Shown here piece by piece: positions 7,867 through 16,016 of a DNA stretch of 64,000 bases (within the stretch, counting starts at the first letter, position 1; each line of letters starts with the position of its first letter). This DNA comes from JBMDXB01 sp048594975. Its GTDB lineage: Bacteria; Acidobacteriota; Vicinamibacteria; Vicinamibacterales; 2-12-FULL-66-21. The translations under genes and the position numbers were made by a program. The notes beneath the pieces were generated by a model. The model saw only the letters and a program-made list of their open reading frames with translations. It was not told the origin of the DNA and searched no databases. The stretch is from positions 127,283-191,282 of the forward strand of contig JBMDXQ010000101.1 in NCBI GenBank assembly GCA_048594975.1, given 5' to 3'.

Positions 7867-9989
7867 TGCGGCGGCCCTCCAACCGGCAGGACAGCGGGAA
7901 GCACCGGCCGGCGACCGAGCGTCAGCACGCAGGTGCGGCCGGGCACGAGCGGCGTCCCGGGGTCGAGGGATTGATCGATCACGACCCCGCTGCCGTCGAG
8001 GCGCGGCACGATTCCGGCGCGCGACAGTACGCGCAGCGCCTCGCGTGCGCCAAACCCGCGCAGATCGGGCATCAGTCCCTCGGCCGCCGCGGCGACTCCC
8101 GGCGGCGCGAACGCGCCAGCGCTCGCGGAGGTGGGTTGCAGCTGCGCAGTCGCGTCGTCGCGGCGCGTCAGCAGCACGGGCGCCGGCGGCGCGAGCGTCC
8201 GGCCGACGCCGAGATGGCGCAGCGCCGCCTCGGCGATGCGCCGGAAGATCGGGGCGGCCACGACGCCGCCGTAGTAGCAGCTGCCGCAGCGCACGTTCGA
8301 CATGTCGACGACCACGACGATGGTGAGGGCGGGCTTGCGGGAAGGCACGAACCCGACGAACGAGGCGTTGTAATCGTTGCGCGAGTAGCGGCCGTCGATC
8401 AGCTGCGCCGCCGTCCCGGTCTTGCCGGCAATCGTGTAGCCCTCGATTCGCGCCGCCTTCGCCGTCCCCCGCTCGACGACGCCCTCCATGATCGCGGTGA
8501 GTTCCGCGGCGGTGTCAGCCGTGATCGTGCGTCGCAGCACCCGCGTCGGCACCGTCACGCGCTGCGAGCCGCCGATGAAGGCGCGGACCACCCGCGGCTC
8601 CACCAGCTGTCCGCCGTTGGCGACCGAGCTCACGGCCGCCGCCATCTGCATCGCTGTTACCGCCACCTGGTAGCCCATCGACACCGACGCCAGCGCGCTG
8701 GCGTCGAGCCGGGCCGGGTGCCACACGAAGCCGGGGTTCTCGCCGCGGAAGTCCGGGGCAATCGCCTCGCCAAAGCCGAACCGGCTCACGTAACGGACCA
8801 GCCGCTCCGGACCGAGCCGCAGGCCGACCTTGATGGCGCCGACGTTGCTCGACTTGACGATCACGTCGGTGAACGACAGCACGCCGTAGCGGTGCACGTC
8901 GTCGATGACGCGGCTCCCGAAGGTGATGTGGCCCGGACTGCAGTCGATAGGCGTGTCGGGCACCGCCACGTCCTCGTCGAGCGCTGCCGAGGCGGTCACA
9001 ACCTTGAAGGTCGACCCGGGCTCGTACTGGTCCTGCACGGCGCGGTTGCGACGCGCATCGTCGTCGGCGCGGGTGAACGCGTTGGGGTTGAACGTCGGCC
9101 AGTTGGCGAGCGCGAGGATCTCGCCGCTGTGCGGATCCATGATCACGGCGGAACCGGCGGCGGCGCGATGCTCCCGGATGCCGGCGCGCAGCTCGCGCTC
9201 CGCGATGTGCTGCAGGTATTGATCGAGGGTGAGCTCGATGCCCTCCCCGGCGGTGGGCGGCCGCTCCTCGCGGGTGACGACGGTGTGCCGGCGCGCGTCG
9301 GTCTGCACGAGCATCAGGCCCTCGCGCCCGCGGATGCGCGCGTCGTAAGTGCTCTCGAGCCCGGCAAGGCCCACGTTGTCAATGCCCACGTAGCCGAGGA
9401 CGTGCGCGGCGAGCTCCTTCTTCGGGTAGTAGCGGCGGCTCTCCTTGAAGAACATGATGCCGGGCAGGCTCAGCGCGCGGATGCGGCGCACATCGTCGGG
9501 CGTCGCGACGCGACGCAGGTAGACGCCCTGGCGGTCGCGGCGCAGCTGGCGCGCCATCGTCTGCTGCTCCTGCGCCGAGCACGCCTCGAGCGCCTGGCAC
9601 ACGCGGCGGGCGACGTCGTCGGGATCGCCGATCTCGGTGGGGTCGGCGGCGATGGTGTCACCATCGACGCTGTAGGCGAGCACGCGGCCGTTGCGATCGA
9701 AGATCTCACCGCGCTTCGCGGCGGTGCGGATCTCGCGCATCTGCTGCCGGTTGGCCCGCGCCGTCATCTCCTCGTGCCGGAAGACCTGCAGGTAGACGAG
9801 CCGCGCCTCGATGGCGACGGTCCAGCAGCAGAACACCGCGGCGCAGACGAGCAGCCGCGAGCGGACGGTGGCGCGCCAGACGGCCGGCGTGCGCTCGCCG
9901 TCGCGCCGCGCGCGCGCCGCCGCCGCGCGCCACGTGCGAGCGGCGGCGCCCCACGCGGTCCGGAGTCTGCTGCCGTGCTCGTCCGCCAC
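7863..9989 (-). CDS. ftsI: FtsI-type class B penicillin-binding protein with C-terminal PASTA domain
   Basis: This transpeptidase cross-links septal peptidoglycan with FtsW. The 708-residue protein has a cytoplasmic arginine-rich N-terminus, one membrane segment near residue 50, a PBP dimerisation domain starting at RGEIFDRNGR, and a transpeptidase domain with the active-site motifs STFK, SSN and KTGT. The last 80 or so residues (from PDLRGFGAREALRVL) resemble one PASTA domain. PASTA is familiar in Gram-positive PBPs and SpoVD-like proteins and longer than the E. coli FtsI design. The GTG at 9989 is chosen because AAGGAGGAACG stands just upstream as a strong Shine-Dalgarno; the frame is open upstream across ftsL but that is a shadow. 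Confidence 0.95.
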   Translation of the reverse strand: MADEHGSRLRTAWGAAARTWRAAAARARRDGERTPAVWRATVRSRLLVCAAVFCCWTVAIEARLVYLQVFRHEEMTARANRQQMREIRTAAKRGEIFDRNGRVLAYSVDGDTIAADPTEIGDPDDVARRVCQALEACSAQEQQTMARQLRRDRQGVYLRRVATPDDVRRIRALSLPGIMFFKESRRYYPKKELAAHVLGYVGIDNVGLAGLESTYDARIRGREGLMLVQTDARRHTVVTREERPPTAGEGIELTLDQYLQHIAERELRAGIREHRAAAGSAVIMDPHSGEILALANWPTFNPNAFTRADDDARRNRAVQDQYEPGSTFKVVTASAALDEDVAVPDTPIDCSPGHITFGSRVIDDVHRYGVLSFTDVIVKSSNVGAIKVGLRLGPERLVRYVSRFGFGEAIAPDFRGENPGFVWHPARLDASALASVSMGYQVAVTAMQMAAAVSSVANGGQLVEPRVVRAFIGGSQRVTVPTRVLRRTITADTAAELTAIMEGVVERGTAKAARIEGYTIAGKTGTAAQLIDGRYSRNDYNASFVGFVPSRKPALTIVVVVDMSNVRCGSCYYGGVVAAPIFRRIAEAALRHLGVGRTLAPPAPVLLTRRDDATAQLQPTSASAGAFAPPGVAAAAEGLMPDLRGFGAREALRVLSRAGIVPRLDGSGVVIDQSLDPGTPLVPGRTCVLTLGRRPVLPAVLPVGGPPQ

Positions 9990-10012
9990 CGTTCCTCCTT
10001 CGCGCCCGGACC

Positions 10013-10408
10013 CTACCGGGCGGCGGCGACGATCGACCGGTCGGGCGGCGCCGCCGGCATGACCCGCTCGATCACGATGGCCTGGTCGCGCCCCGGCGCG
10101 ACCAGATGCAGCTGCTCGATCGCCACCTGCTCGATCCGAGCCGGCGAGCGCAGCGTCTCGATCTCGAGCCGCAGGTGACGGTTGATTGCTTCCTCGGCGG
10201 CGCGCTCGCGCTGCACGCGCGCCATCGCCATGCCGTGGCGGAGCACCTCGAAGTGCTGCCACGCCGAGAACAGCAGCACCAGCACGAGCAGCACCCCGAT
10301 CAGCGCCGAGCGCCAGAGCTGCCGCTGCCGCGCCTCGTCCACCTCGCGGACGATCGGGTTGTTGCGGATGTCCTTCTTGATCGCGTACTCGAAGTCCACC
10401 GCGCTCAT
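10013..10408 (-). CDS. ftsL: FtsL-like bitopic cell division protein
   Basis: FtsL is a small divisome protein with a short cytoplasmic tail, one membrane span and an extracytoplasmic coiled coil that joins FtsB and FtsQ. This 131-residue product has a charged N-terminus, a single hydrophobic span at about residues 35-52 (LIGVLLVLVLLFSAWQ) and a following heptad-rich helical stretch (RVQRERAAEEAINRHLRLEIETL). Sequence identity in this family is low, so the call rests on size, topology and its place between rsmH and ftsI. The ATG at 10408 overlaps the rsmH stop as ATGA. Confidence 0.85.
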   Translation of the reverse strand: MSAVDFEYAIKKDIRNNPIVREVDEARQRQLWRSALIGVLLVLVLLFSAWQHFEVLRHGMAMARVQRERAAEEAINRHLRLEIETLRSPARIEQVAIEQLHLVAPGRDQAIVIERVMPAAPPDRSIVAAAR

Positions 10409-11289
10409 GCGAGCCTCTCGATCACACGGAGCTTGGCGCTGCGCGCGCGGGCGTTCCTCGCCACTTCCGCCTCGTCCGGCACGAGCGGCTTGCGGGTCAG
10501 CACCCGCACCGCCACGCTGCCCGCGGCCAGCGCCCGGAACGCGTGTTTCACGATTCGATCCTCGAGCGAGTGGAAGGTGATGACCGCGAGGCGAGCCCCG
10601 GCCAGCAGCCGGCCCGTCGCCCGCGACAGGAACGTATCGAGGCCGTCGAGTTCGCGGTTCACCCAGATGCGCAGCGCCTGGAACGTGCGCGTCGCCGGAT
10701 CGATACGCTGGTAGCCGCGGTGCGGCAGCGCCGAACGGACGATCTGCGCCAGCCGCCCGGTAGTCGCTACCGGCGCCTCCTCCCGCGCCCTGACGATGGC
10801 GCGCGCAATGCGCCGGGAATGGCGCTCCTCCCCGTACTTGAAGATCACGTCGGCCAGATCCGGGGCATCGGCCCGTGCGATCAGCTCGGCGGCTGTCGGC
10901 CCGGCACTGCGATCCATCCGCATGTCGAGCGGTTCGTCACGCCGGAAACTGAAGCCGCGGCCCGGCTTCTCCAGCTGCATCGAGGAAACGCCGAGATCGG
11001 CCAGGGCGCCGCCGATACCGGAGATGCCGCGGCTGTCGAGGACGTGCTCGAGGTCGCGGTAGTCGGCGTGCACGAGTTCGACGCGATCGCGCCACGCCTG
11101 CAGGGTGCCGGCCGCCAGCCGCAGCGCCTCCTCGTCGCGATCGAGCCCGAGCAGCCGATCCGCGCCGGCTTCGAGCAGCGCCCGGCTGTGCCCGCCGAGC
11201 CCGACGGTGCAATCCACGAAGAGGCCGCCACGGGAGGGCTGAAGCATGTGGACCGTTTCCTCAAGCAGGACCGGAGCGTGCGCAGCCAT
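10405..11289 (-). CDS. rsmH: RsmH, 16S rRNA (cytosine-1402-N4)-methyltransferase
   Basis: RsmH (MraW) uses SAM to methylate C1402 in the decoding centre of 16S rRNA. The 294-residue protein begins MAAHAPVLLEETV and carries the SAM-binding motif FVDCTVGLGGHS, followed by LGLDRDEEAL and LADLGVSSMQLE, all hallmarks of the family. Near the C-terminus ITFHSLEDRIVKH is also conserved. The ATG at 11289 lies five bases after the mraZ stop. A longer frame exists upstream but it shadows mraZ. Confidence 0.97.
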   Translation of the reverse strand: MAAHAPVLLEETVHMLQPSRGGLFVDCTVGLGGHSRALLEAGADRLLGLDRDEEALRLAAGTLQAWRDRVELVHADYRDLEHVLDSRGISGIGGALADLGVSSMQLEKPGRGFSFRRDEPLDMRMDRSAGPTAAELIARADAPDLADVIFKYGEERHSRRIARAIVRAREEAPVATTGRLAQIVRSALPHRGYQRIDPATRTFQALRIWVNRELDGLDTFLSRATGRLLAGARLAVITFHSLEDRIVKHAFRALAAGSVAVRVLTRKPLVPDEAEVARNARARSAKLRVIERLA

Positions 11290-11294
11290 CGCCG

Positions 11295-11750
11295 TCAGAC
11301 GCCGAACTCCGCGAGGGCCTTCTGATCCTCGACGGTGAACGGATCGGCCTGGAGCTTCGCGACGAACCGCTCGTGGTTCCACACCTCGAGAAAGTCGTAG
11401 TGGCCGAGCACGTCCACCGTCCCGCTCATGCCCGCGCGCTCCCGCAGCCTGGGGTGGATCACGACGCGACCCTGACCGTCGATCTCGGCACCCTGGCCGA
11501 AGAAGTTGACGCGCTCCAGAAACTTGCCGCGCGATGGGTGCGACGAGGGCGCTTTGGCGAGCCGCTCCTCGAGGGCCACCCAGACCGGCATCGGGTAGAT
11601 GCGCACCGATTCGCCCCACAGGCTGGTCACGAACACGTCGCGGCCGTGCTGCCCCTCGATGAGGTGGCGGAAAGCGTTCGGGATCTTGAGCCGCCCCTTG
11701 TCATCGATTTTGGCGGGCTGGTTCCCCCGCAGAACGGCGGTTGACTCCAC
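11295..11750 (-). CDS. mraZ: MraZ, transcriptional regulator of the dcw operon
   Basis: MraZ is an AbrB-like DNA-binding protein that binds repeats upstream of its own gene and represses the dcw operon. The 151-residue product starts VESTAVLRGNQPAKIDDKGR and contains two copies of the MraZ fold: KIDDKGRLKIP near residue 15 and EIDGQGRVVIHP near residue 88. The start is the GTG at 11750, because no ATG lies near the conserved LRGN segment. This GTG falls inside the third MraZ box, and the second box (CTGGAG) can also act as the Shine-Dalgarno sequence. It is the promoter-proximal gene of the operon. Confidence 0.95.
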   Translation of the reverse strand: MESTAVLRGNQPAKIDDKGRLKIPNAFRHLIEGQHGRDVFVTSLWGESVRIYPMPVWVALEERLAKAPSSHPSRGKFLERVNFFGQGAEIDGQGRVVIHPRLRERAGMSGTVDVLGHYDFLEVWNHERFVAKLQADPFTVEDQKALAEFGV

Positions 11751-11803
11751 TTAGCTCCAGAAATTTCCACGAGAATAGTAGAGAACGGACTTCCCGATGT
11801 CAA
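11745..11803 (-). promoter_or_regulatory. dcw operon promoter with three MraZ boxes
   Basis: Read on the minus strand, TTGACA (11803-11798) is followed after 17 bases by TACTAT (11780-11775), a near-consensus sigma-70-type promoter. Downstream are TGGAA (11769-11765), TGGAG (11759-11755) and TGGAG (11749-11745), three direct repeats exactly 10 bases apart. This layout matches the TGGGN-type repeats with 5-base spacers known for MraZ. The predicted transcription start, near 11768, falls in the first box, so bound MraZ would block initiation and also cover the ribosome binding site. Confidence 0.88.
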
Positions 11804-11950
11804 CCGCAAAAGCTAGAACACGTGGAAGTTACGCCTAACTTTCGCCATGGCGAAAGTCGCGGCGAATGCCATGGTTCAGTTGCGATGGCGTGCTAGCATG
11901 TGCAGATCTGGCGGGCAGCCGACGGCCCGGCTTCCGGCCGGGTCCTGAGT

Positions 11951-13042
11951 ATGCTGCGCGCAGGCCTGATCGGGTTCCCGTCCACGGGCAAAACCGCTCT
12001 GTTTCAGTTGCTGACCAGCTTTCGCGAGGCCCATCATCGGCCGACGGGAAAGGCCGAGGCGAACGTCGGCGTGTCGCGCGTCCCGGACGAACGTCTGGAC
12101 CGGCTGACCGCGCTGTTCAAGCCGCGCAAGCACGTGCCCGCGACGGTCGAGTTCGCGGACCTTGCCGGCGTCGCAGGGGGCAAGGGCGGTGCTCAGGCCC
12201 TGGTCGACGTCGCCGCGTTTCGCAACGCCGACGCCCTTCTGCACGTGGTCCGCCTGTTCAAGGATCCGTCCGTTCCGCACCCGGCAGGCTCGGTCGATCC
12301 GGCGCGCGACGTGCGCGCGATGGAAGACGAGGTGATTCTCGCGGACCTCGGGATCGTCGAGCGACGGCTCGAGCGGCTCGAGCGCGAACTCAAGAAGGCA
12401 CCCACGCCCGAGTTGCGCCGGGAACGAGACGTCCTCACCCGCTGCCGCGCCGCTCTCGAGGAGGCGCGCCCGCTGCGAGCCCTCGCGCTCGAACCCGACG
12501 ACGCGAAGCGCCTCCGCGGGTTCCAGTTCCTGTCCGCCAAGCCGCTGCTGCTGGTGCTGAACCTGGACGAGGCCGACCTGCCCCGCGCCGACCAGGCGGT
12601 GTCGCTGGCCGGCCTCGACGAGTTCATGTCCGGAGCCGCCACTCGCGCGGTTCCCATCTGCGCGAAGATCGAGCTCGAGATCGCGCAGCTGGACGAGGTC
12701 GATGCACGCGCGTTCATGGCCGACCTGGGCCTGCGTGAATCGGGCCTCGACCGCGTGATCCGCGCCAGCTACGACCTGCTCGGCTACATTTCGTTCTTCA
12801 CCGTCGGCGAGGATGAGTGCCGGGCGTGGTCGATCCCGCGGCATACGCCGGCACAGCTCGCCGCCGGCGAGATCCACACGGACATCCAGCGGGGCTTCAT
12901 CCGCGCCGAGGTGGTGCGCTACGAGCACCTGGTCGCACGCGGCTCGATCGCGGCGTGCCGCGAGCACGGCGAGCTCCGCCTCGAGGGCAAGGACTACGTC
13001 GTGGTGGACGGCGATGTGATTAACTTCCGCCATGCGACGTAG
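11951..13042 (+). CDS. ychF: YchF/Obg-family GTPase-like protein with TGS domain
   Basis: The 363-residue length and domain order match YchF (OLA1), a ribosome-associated P-loop NTPase that prefers ATP in characterised members. From N to C there is a G domain, an inserted helical stretch at about residues 110-165 and a C-terminal TGS-type domain around IHTDIQRGFIRAEVV. The P-loop reads GFPSTGKTALF, where family members usually have GxPNVGKST, so this is a divergent form. NLDEAD near residue 198 takes the place of the NKxD guanine motif, as usual in YchF. The ATG at 11951 is chosen over a start 17 codons upstream because it begins just before the first beta strand. It is divergent from mraZ. 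Confidence 0.85.
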   Translation: MLRAGLIGFPSTGKTALFQLLTSFREAHHRPTGKAEANVGVSRVPDERLDRLTALFKPRKHVPATVEFADLAGVAGGKGGAQALVDVAAFRNADALLHVVRLFKDPSVPHPAGSVDPARDVRAMEDEVILADLGIVERRLERLERELKKAPTPELRRERDVLTRCRAALEEARPLRALALEPDDAKRLRGFQFLSAKPLLLVLNLDEADLPRADQAVSLAGLDEFMSGAATRAVPICAKIELEIAQLDEVDARAFMADLGLRESGLDRVIRASYDLLGYISFFTVGEDECRAWSIPRHTPAQLAAGEIHTDIQRGFIRAEVVRYEHLVARGSIAACREHGELRLEGKDYVVVDGDVINFRHAT

Positions 13043-13097
13043 GGCGGCAGCAGGCCCGGGCAGCCGCTGACGGCACCATCACAGGGCACGGCGCGCG

Positions 13098-14138
13098 ATG
13101 GCGATCCGCACGATTCTCGTTTGCGAGGCGCAGGTGCCGTTCGTGCACGGCGGCGCCGAGCTCCACGTGCGCGGGCTGGTGCGCGAGCTGCGCGCGCGCG
13201 GCTACGAAGCGGAGCTGGTCAGCGTGCCGTTCAAGTGGTACCCGAAGGAGGAGATCCTCCCGCACGCCGCGGCCTGGCGGCTCCTGGATCTGAGCGAAAG
13301 CAACGGCCGTCCGATCGACTTGGTGATCGCGTCGAAGTTCCCGACCTACTTCGTCCGCCATCCGCGCAAGGTCGCCTGGTTGATACACCAGTACCGCGCG
13401 GCGTACGAGCTGTGCGGAACGCCGTACAGCGACTTCCAGCATACCGAGCTCGACGTCGGCCTGCGCGATACGCTGATGCGACTTGACACGGAGATGCTCG
13501 GCGAGTGCCGGGCGATCTTCACGAACGCGAAGAACACCGCCGCGCGCCTGGCGAAGTTCAACGGGCTCGCCGCCGAGCCGCTCTATCATCCCTCGCGGCT
13601 GGCGCCGCGGCTGAAGCCTGGCCCGTACGGCGATTACGTGCTCGCCGTGGGACGGCTCGAATCGGTGAAGCGCGTCGCGCTCGCGGTCGAGGCGCTGGCG
13701 CACGCGCCCGGCGTCCGCCTGTGCGTCGCGGGAGAGGGCACGCAGCGCGAGAACGTCGAGCGCGCAGCGCAGGCGGCCGGCGTCGCCGAGCGCGTCGCCT
13801 TCCTCGGCACGGTCGGCGACGACGATCTCGTGGAGCTGTACGCCGGCGCGCTGGGTGTCGTGTATCCCCCGTTCGACGAGGACTTCGGCTACGTCACGCT
13901 CGAGGCCTTCCTCGCGCGCAAGCCGCTCGTCACGTGTCGCGACTCGGGCGGGCCAAACGAGTTCGTGGTCGACGGGGTCAACGGGTTCGTCTGCGATCCC
14001 CACCCCGAATCGGTCGGCCAGGCGATCGGCCGGCTGGCCGCCGACCGGGGGCGCGCCGCGGCGATGGGAGACGCCGGCTACGAGGTGGCCCGGACAATCA
14101 CCTGGGACGGCGTCATCGAGAAGCTGGTCGTGCCATAA
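13098..14138 (+). CDS. GT4-family glycosyltransferase
   Basis: The 346-residue protein has the GT-B fold organisation of GT4 enzymes. There is an N-terminal acceptor domain with VPFVHGGAELHVRGL near residue 12. The C-terminal nucleotide-sugar domain has GRLESVKRV near residue 187, a FLGTVGDDDLVELYAGA stretch, and the conserved glutamate region FDEDFGYVTLEAFLARKPLV near residue 260. No signal peptide or membrane span is seen. Sugar and acceptor cannot be read from sequence. It starts 55 bases after ychF and is followed at once by two GT2 genes, opening the surface-glycan region. Confidence 0.9.
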   Translation: MAIRTILVCEAQVPFVHGGAELHVRGLVRELRARGYEAELVSVPFKWYPKEEILPHAAAWRLLDLSESNGRPIDLVIASKFPTYFVRHPRKVAWLIHQYRAAYELCGTPYSDFQHTELDVGLRDTLMRLDTEMLGECRAIFTNAKNTAARLAKFNGLAAEPLYHPSRLAPRLKPGPYGDYVLAVGRLESVKRVALAVEALAHAPGVRLCVAGEGTQRENVERAAQAAGVAERVAFLGTVGDDDLVELYAGALGVVYPPFDEDFGYVTLEAFLARKPLVTCRDSGGPNEFVVDGVNGFVCDPHPESVGQAIGRLAADRGRAAAMGDAGYEVARTITWDGVIEKLVVP

Positions 14139-14159
14139 TTGCCGCCGACCGCGACCGCG

Positions 14160-15155
14160 TTGAAAAAGCTCATCATCCAGATCCCGTGCCTCAACGAGGC
14201 GGCGACGCTCGGGGCGACGCTCGCGGACTTGCCGAGGAGCGTCCCGGGGATCGACGTCATCGAGGTGCTGGTCGTCGACGACGGGTCGAGGGACGGCACG
14301 TCGGAGGTCGCCCGGCGGCTGGGCGTCGACCACCTCATCCGGCTGACGCGCAACAAGGGACTGGCGGCGGCGTTCATGGCGGGGATCGACGCCAGCATCA
14401 AGCAGGGCGCCGACTTCATCGTCAACACCGACGCCGACAACCAGTACGCCGGCCACGACATTCCCCGGCTGCTCGGGCCGCTGCTGCGCGGCGAGGCGGA
14501 CATCGTCATCGGCGACCGCAATCTCGCCGAGCTGCAGCACATGACGTGGCCGAAGCGGCAGCTGCAGCGGCTGGGCAGCTGGGTGGTGCGGCAGGTCTCG
14601 AACACCAGCGTCCCGGACACGACCAGCGGGTTCCGCGCCTACACGCGCGAGGCGGCGCTGCGCATGACCATCGTGTCGGAGTTCTCCTACACGCTCGAGT
14701 CGATCATCCAGGCGGGCAAGAAGCGCATGGCGATCGCGCACGTGCCGGTCGCCACCAACGCCCGCACGCGCGAGTCGCGCCTGTTCGACAGCCTGTTGTC
14801 CTACGTGAAGCGCTCGGCGGCGACCATCGTACGCATCTACACGATGTACGAGCCGCTCAAGGTGTTCACCTACCTGGGCATCACCATCTTCGGGGCGGGC
14901 TTCCTGCTCGGGCTGCGGCTGGTCTACTACTACTTCCAGAACGAGGTCTGGAAGCACAGCACCTCTGCGATTGCCGCCGCCGTGCTGATGATCGTCGGCT
15001 TCCAGGTGCTGGTGATCGGACTGCTGGCCGACGTCATCTCGGGCAACCGCAAGCTCCTCGAGGACGTCGTCTACCGCATCCGCACGCTGGAGTCGCCGGA
15101 GCGCCGCGAGGTGGAACGCCCACGCGTGACGCAGGCCGCCGGCGGAGAGCGCTGA
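14160..15155 (+). CDS. GT2 glycosyltransferase of the GtrB/DPM type with two C-terminal membrane spans
   Basis: The protein of about 331 residues has an N-terminal GT-A domain (IIQIPCLNEAATLG, then VVDDGSRDGT near residue 40 and NTDADNQY near residue 92). Two hydrophobic spans follow at about residues 230-255 and 270-292. This layout is that of membrane-bound enzymes that load a sugar onto a polyprenyl phosphate (GtrB-like). The start is uncertain: TTG at 14160 begins at the first beta strand, while TTG at 14139 directly abuts the previous stop; neither has a clear ribosome site. It is probably cotranscribed with its GT neighbours. Confidence 0.88.
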   Translation: MKKLIIQIPCLNEAATLGATLADLPRSVPGIDVIEVLVVDDGSRDGTSEVARRLGVDHLIRLTRNKGLAAAFMAGIDASIKQGADFIVNTDADNQYAGHDIPRLLGPLLRGEADIVIGDRNLAELQHMTWPKRQLQRLGSWVVRQVSNTSVPDTTSGFRAYTREAALRMTIVSEFSYTLESIIQAGKKRMAIAHVPVATNARTRESRLFDSLLSYVKRSAATIVRIYTMYEPLKVFTYLGITIFGAGFLLGLRLVYYYFQNEVWKHSTSAIAAAVLMIVGFQVLVIGLLADVISGNRKLLEDVVYRIRTLESPERREVERPRVTQAAGGER

Positions 15156-16016
15156 GTGGCCGACCCGTCGTCGGTTTCCGTCGTCATCCCCGCCTACAAC
15201 GAAGAGGACGTGATCGGCGAGGTGGTCGCGAAGCTGGTGGCCGCCGGACCCTGGCACGAGATCGTCGTGGTCGACGACGGCTCGAGCGATGCGACGGCGG
15301 CGCGCGCGGCGGCCGCCGGCGCCAGCGTCGTCCGCCATCCCTACAACAAGGGGAACGGCGCGGCGGTCAAGAGCGGCATCCGCAGGGCCACCGGCGAGTA
15401 CGTGCTGATCATCGACGGCGACGGCCAGCACCAGGCGGCCGACGCACGCCGGCTGGTCGGGCGCCTGGGCGACTACGAGTTGGTGATCGGCGCGCGGCCG
15501 ACCGCCACCCAGGCCACGCAGGCGCGGCGGTTCGGCAACGCCGCGCTGAACCGGCTGGCGAGCTACCTCACCGGCCGCGAGATCCCGGACCTGACCTCGG
15601 GATTCCGTGCCGCCCGCCGCGAGCAGCTGCGGGAGTTCCTCCACCTTCTCCCCAACGGCTTCTCCACGCCGACGACGACGACCCTGGCGTTCATCAAGGC
15701 GGGCTACAGCGTCGCCTTCGAGCCGACCGACGCGCGCCCGCGCGTCGGGACGTCGAAGATCCGGCTGGCGCGCGACGGCGCGCGGTTCCTGGTGATCATC
15801 CTCAAGATCGTCACCCTCTTCAGCCCGCTTCGCGTGTTCGTGCCGATCAGCCTCGTATCGTTCGTCGTCGGCGCAATCTACGCGCTCTGGACGATTGCCA
15901 CACAGCGTCACGTCACGAACACGTCAGTGCTGTTGATCACTCTCGCCGTCGTGATCTTTCTGGTCGGGTTAGTCTCGGAGCAGATCTCGGCGCTGCGATT
16001 CGAAGGACGCCAGTGA
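15156..16016 (+). CDS. GT2 glycosyltransferase with C-terminal membrane spans
   Basis: This 286-residue protein is a second GT2 enzyme of polyprenyl-phosphate sugar synthase type. It shows VVIPAYNEEDVIGEVV at the N-terminus, VVDDGSSDAT near residue 40, the IDGDGQHQ metal-binding motif near residue 86, SGFRAARRE near residue 148, and two hydrophobic spans near the C-terminus. It starts with GTG directly after the previous stop and has GGAG eight bases upstream. Its last 48 bases overlap the 3' end of the opposite-strand deacetylase, a tail-to-tail overlap of two coding regions. Confidence 0.9.
   Translation: MADPSSVSVVIPAYNEEDVIGEVVAKLVAAGPWHEIVVVDDGSSDATAARAAAAGASVVRHPYNKGNGAAVKSGIRRATGEYVLIIDGDGQHQAADARRLVGRLGDYELVIGARPTATQATQARRFGNAALNRLASYLTGREIPDLTSGFRAARREQLREFLHLLPNGFSTPTTTTLAFIKAGYSVAFEPTDARPRVGTSKIRLARDGARFLVIILKIVTLFSPLRVFVPISLVSFVVGAIYALWTIATQRHVTNTSVLLITLAVVIFLVGLVSEQISALRFEGRQ

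Noticed and set aside
13020..15911. A 963-codon open frame on the minus strand
   Set aside because: It is antisense to three clear glycosyltransferase genes; long antisense frames are common in GC-rich DNA and its translation is low-complexity and charged.
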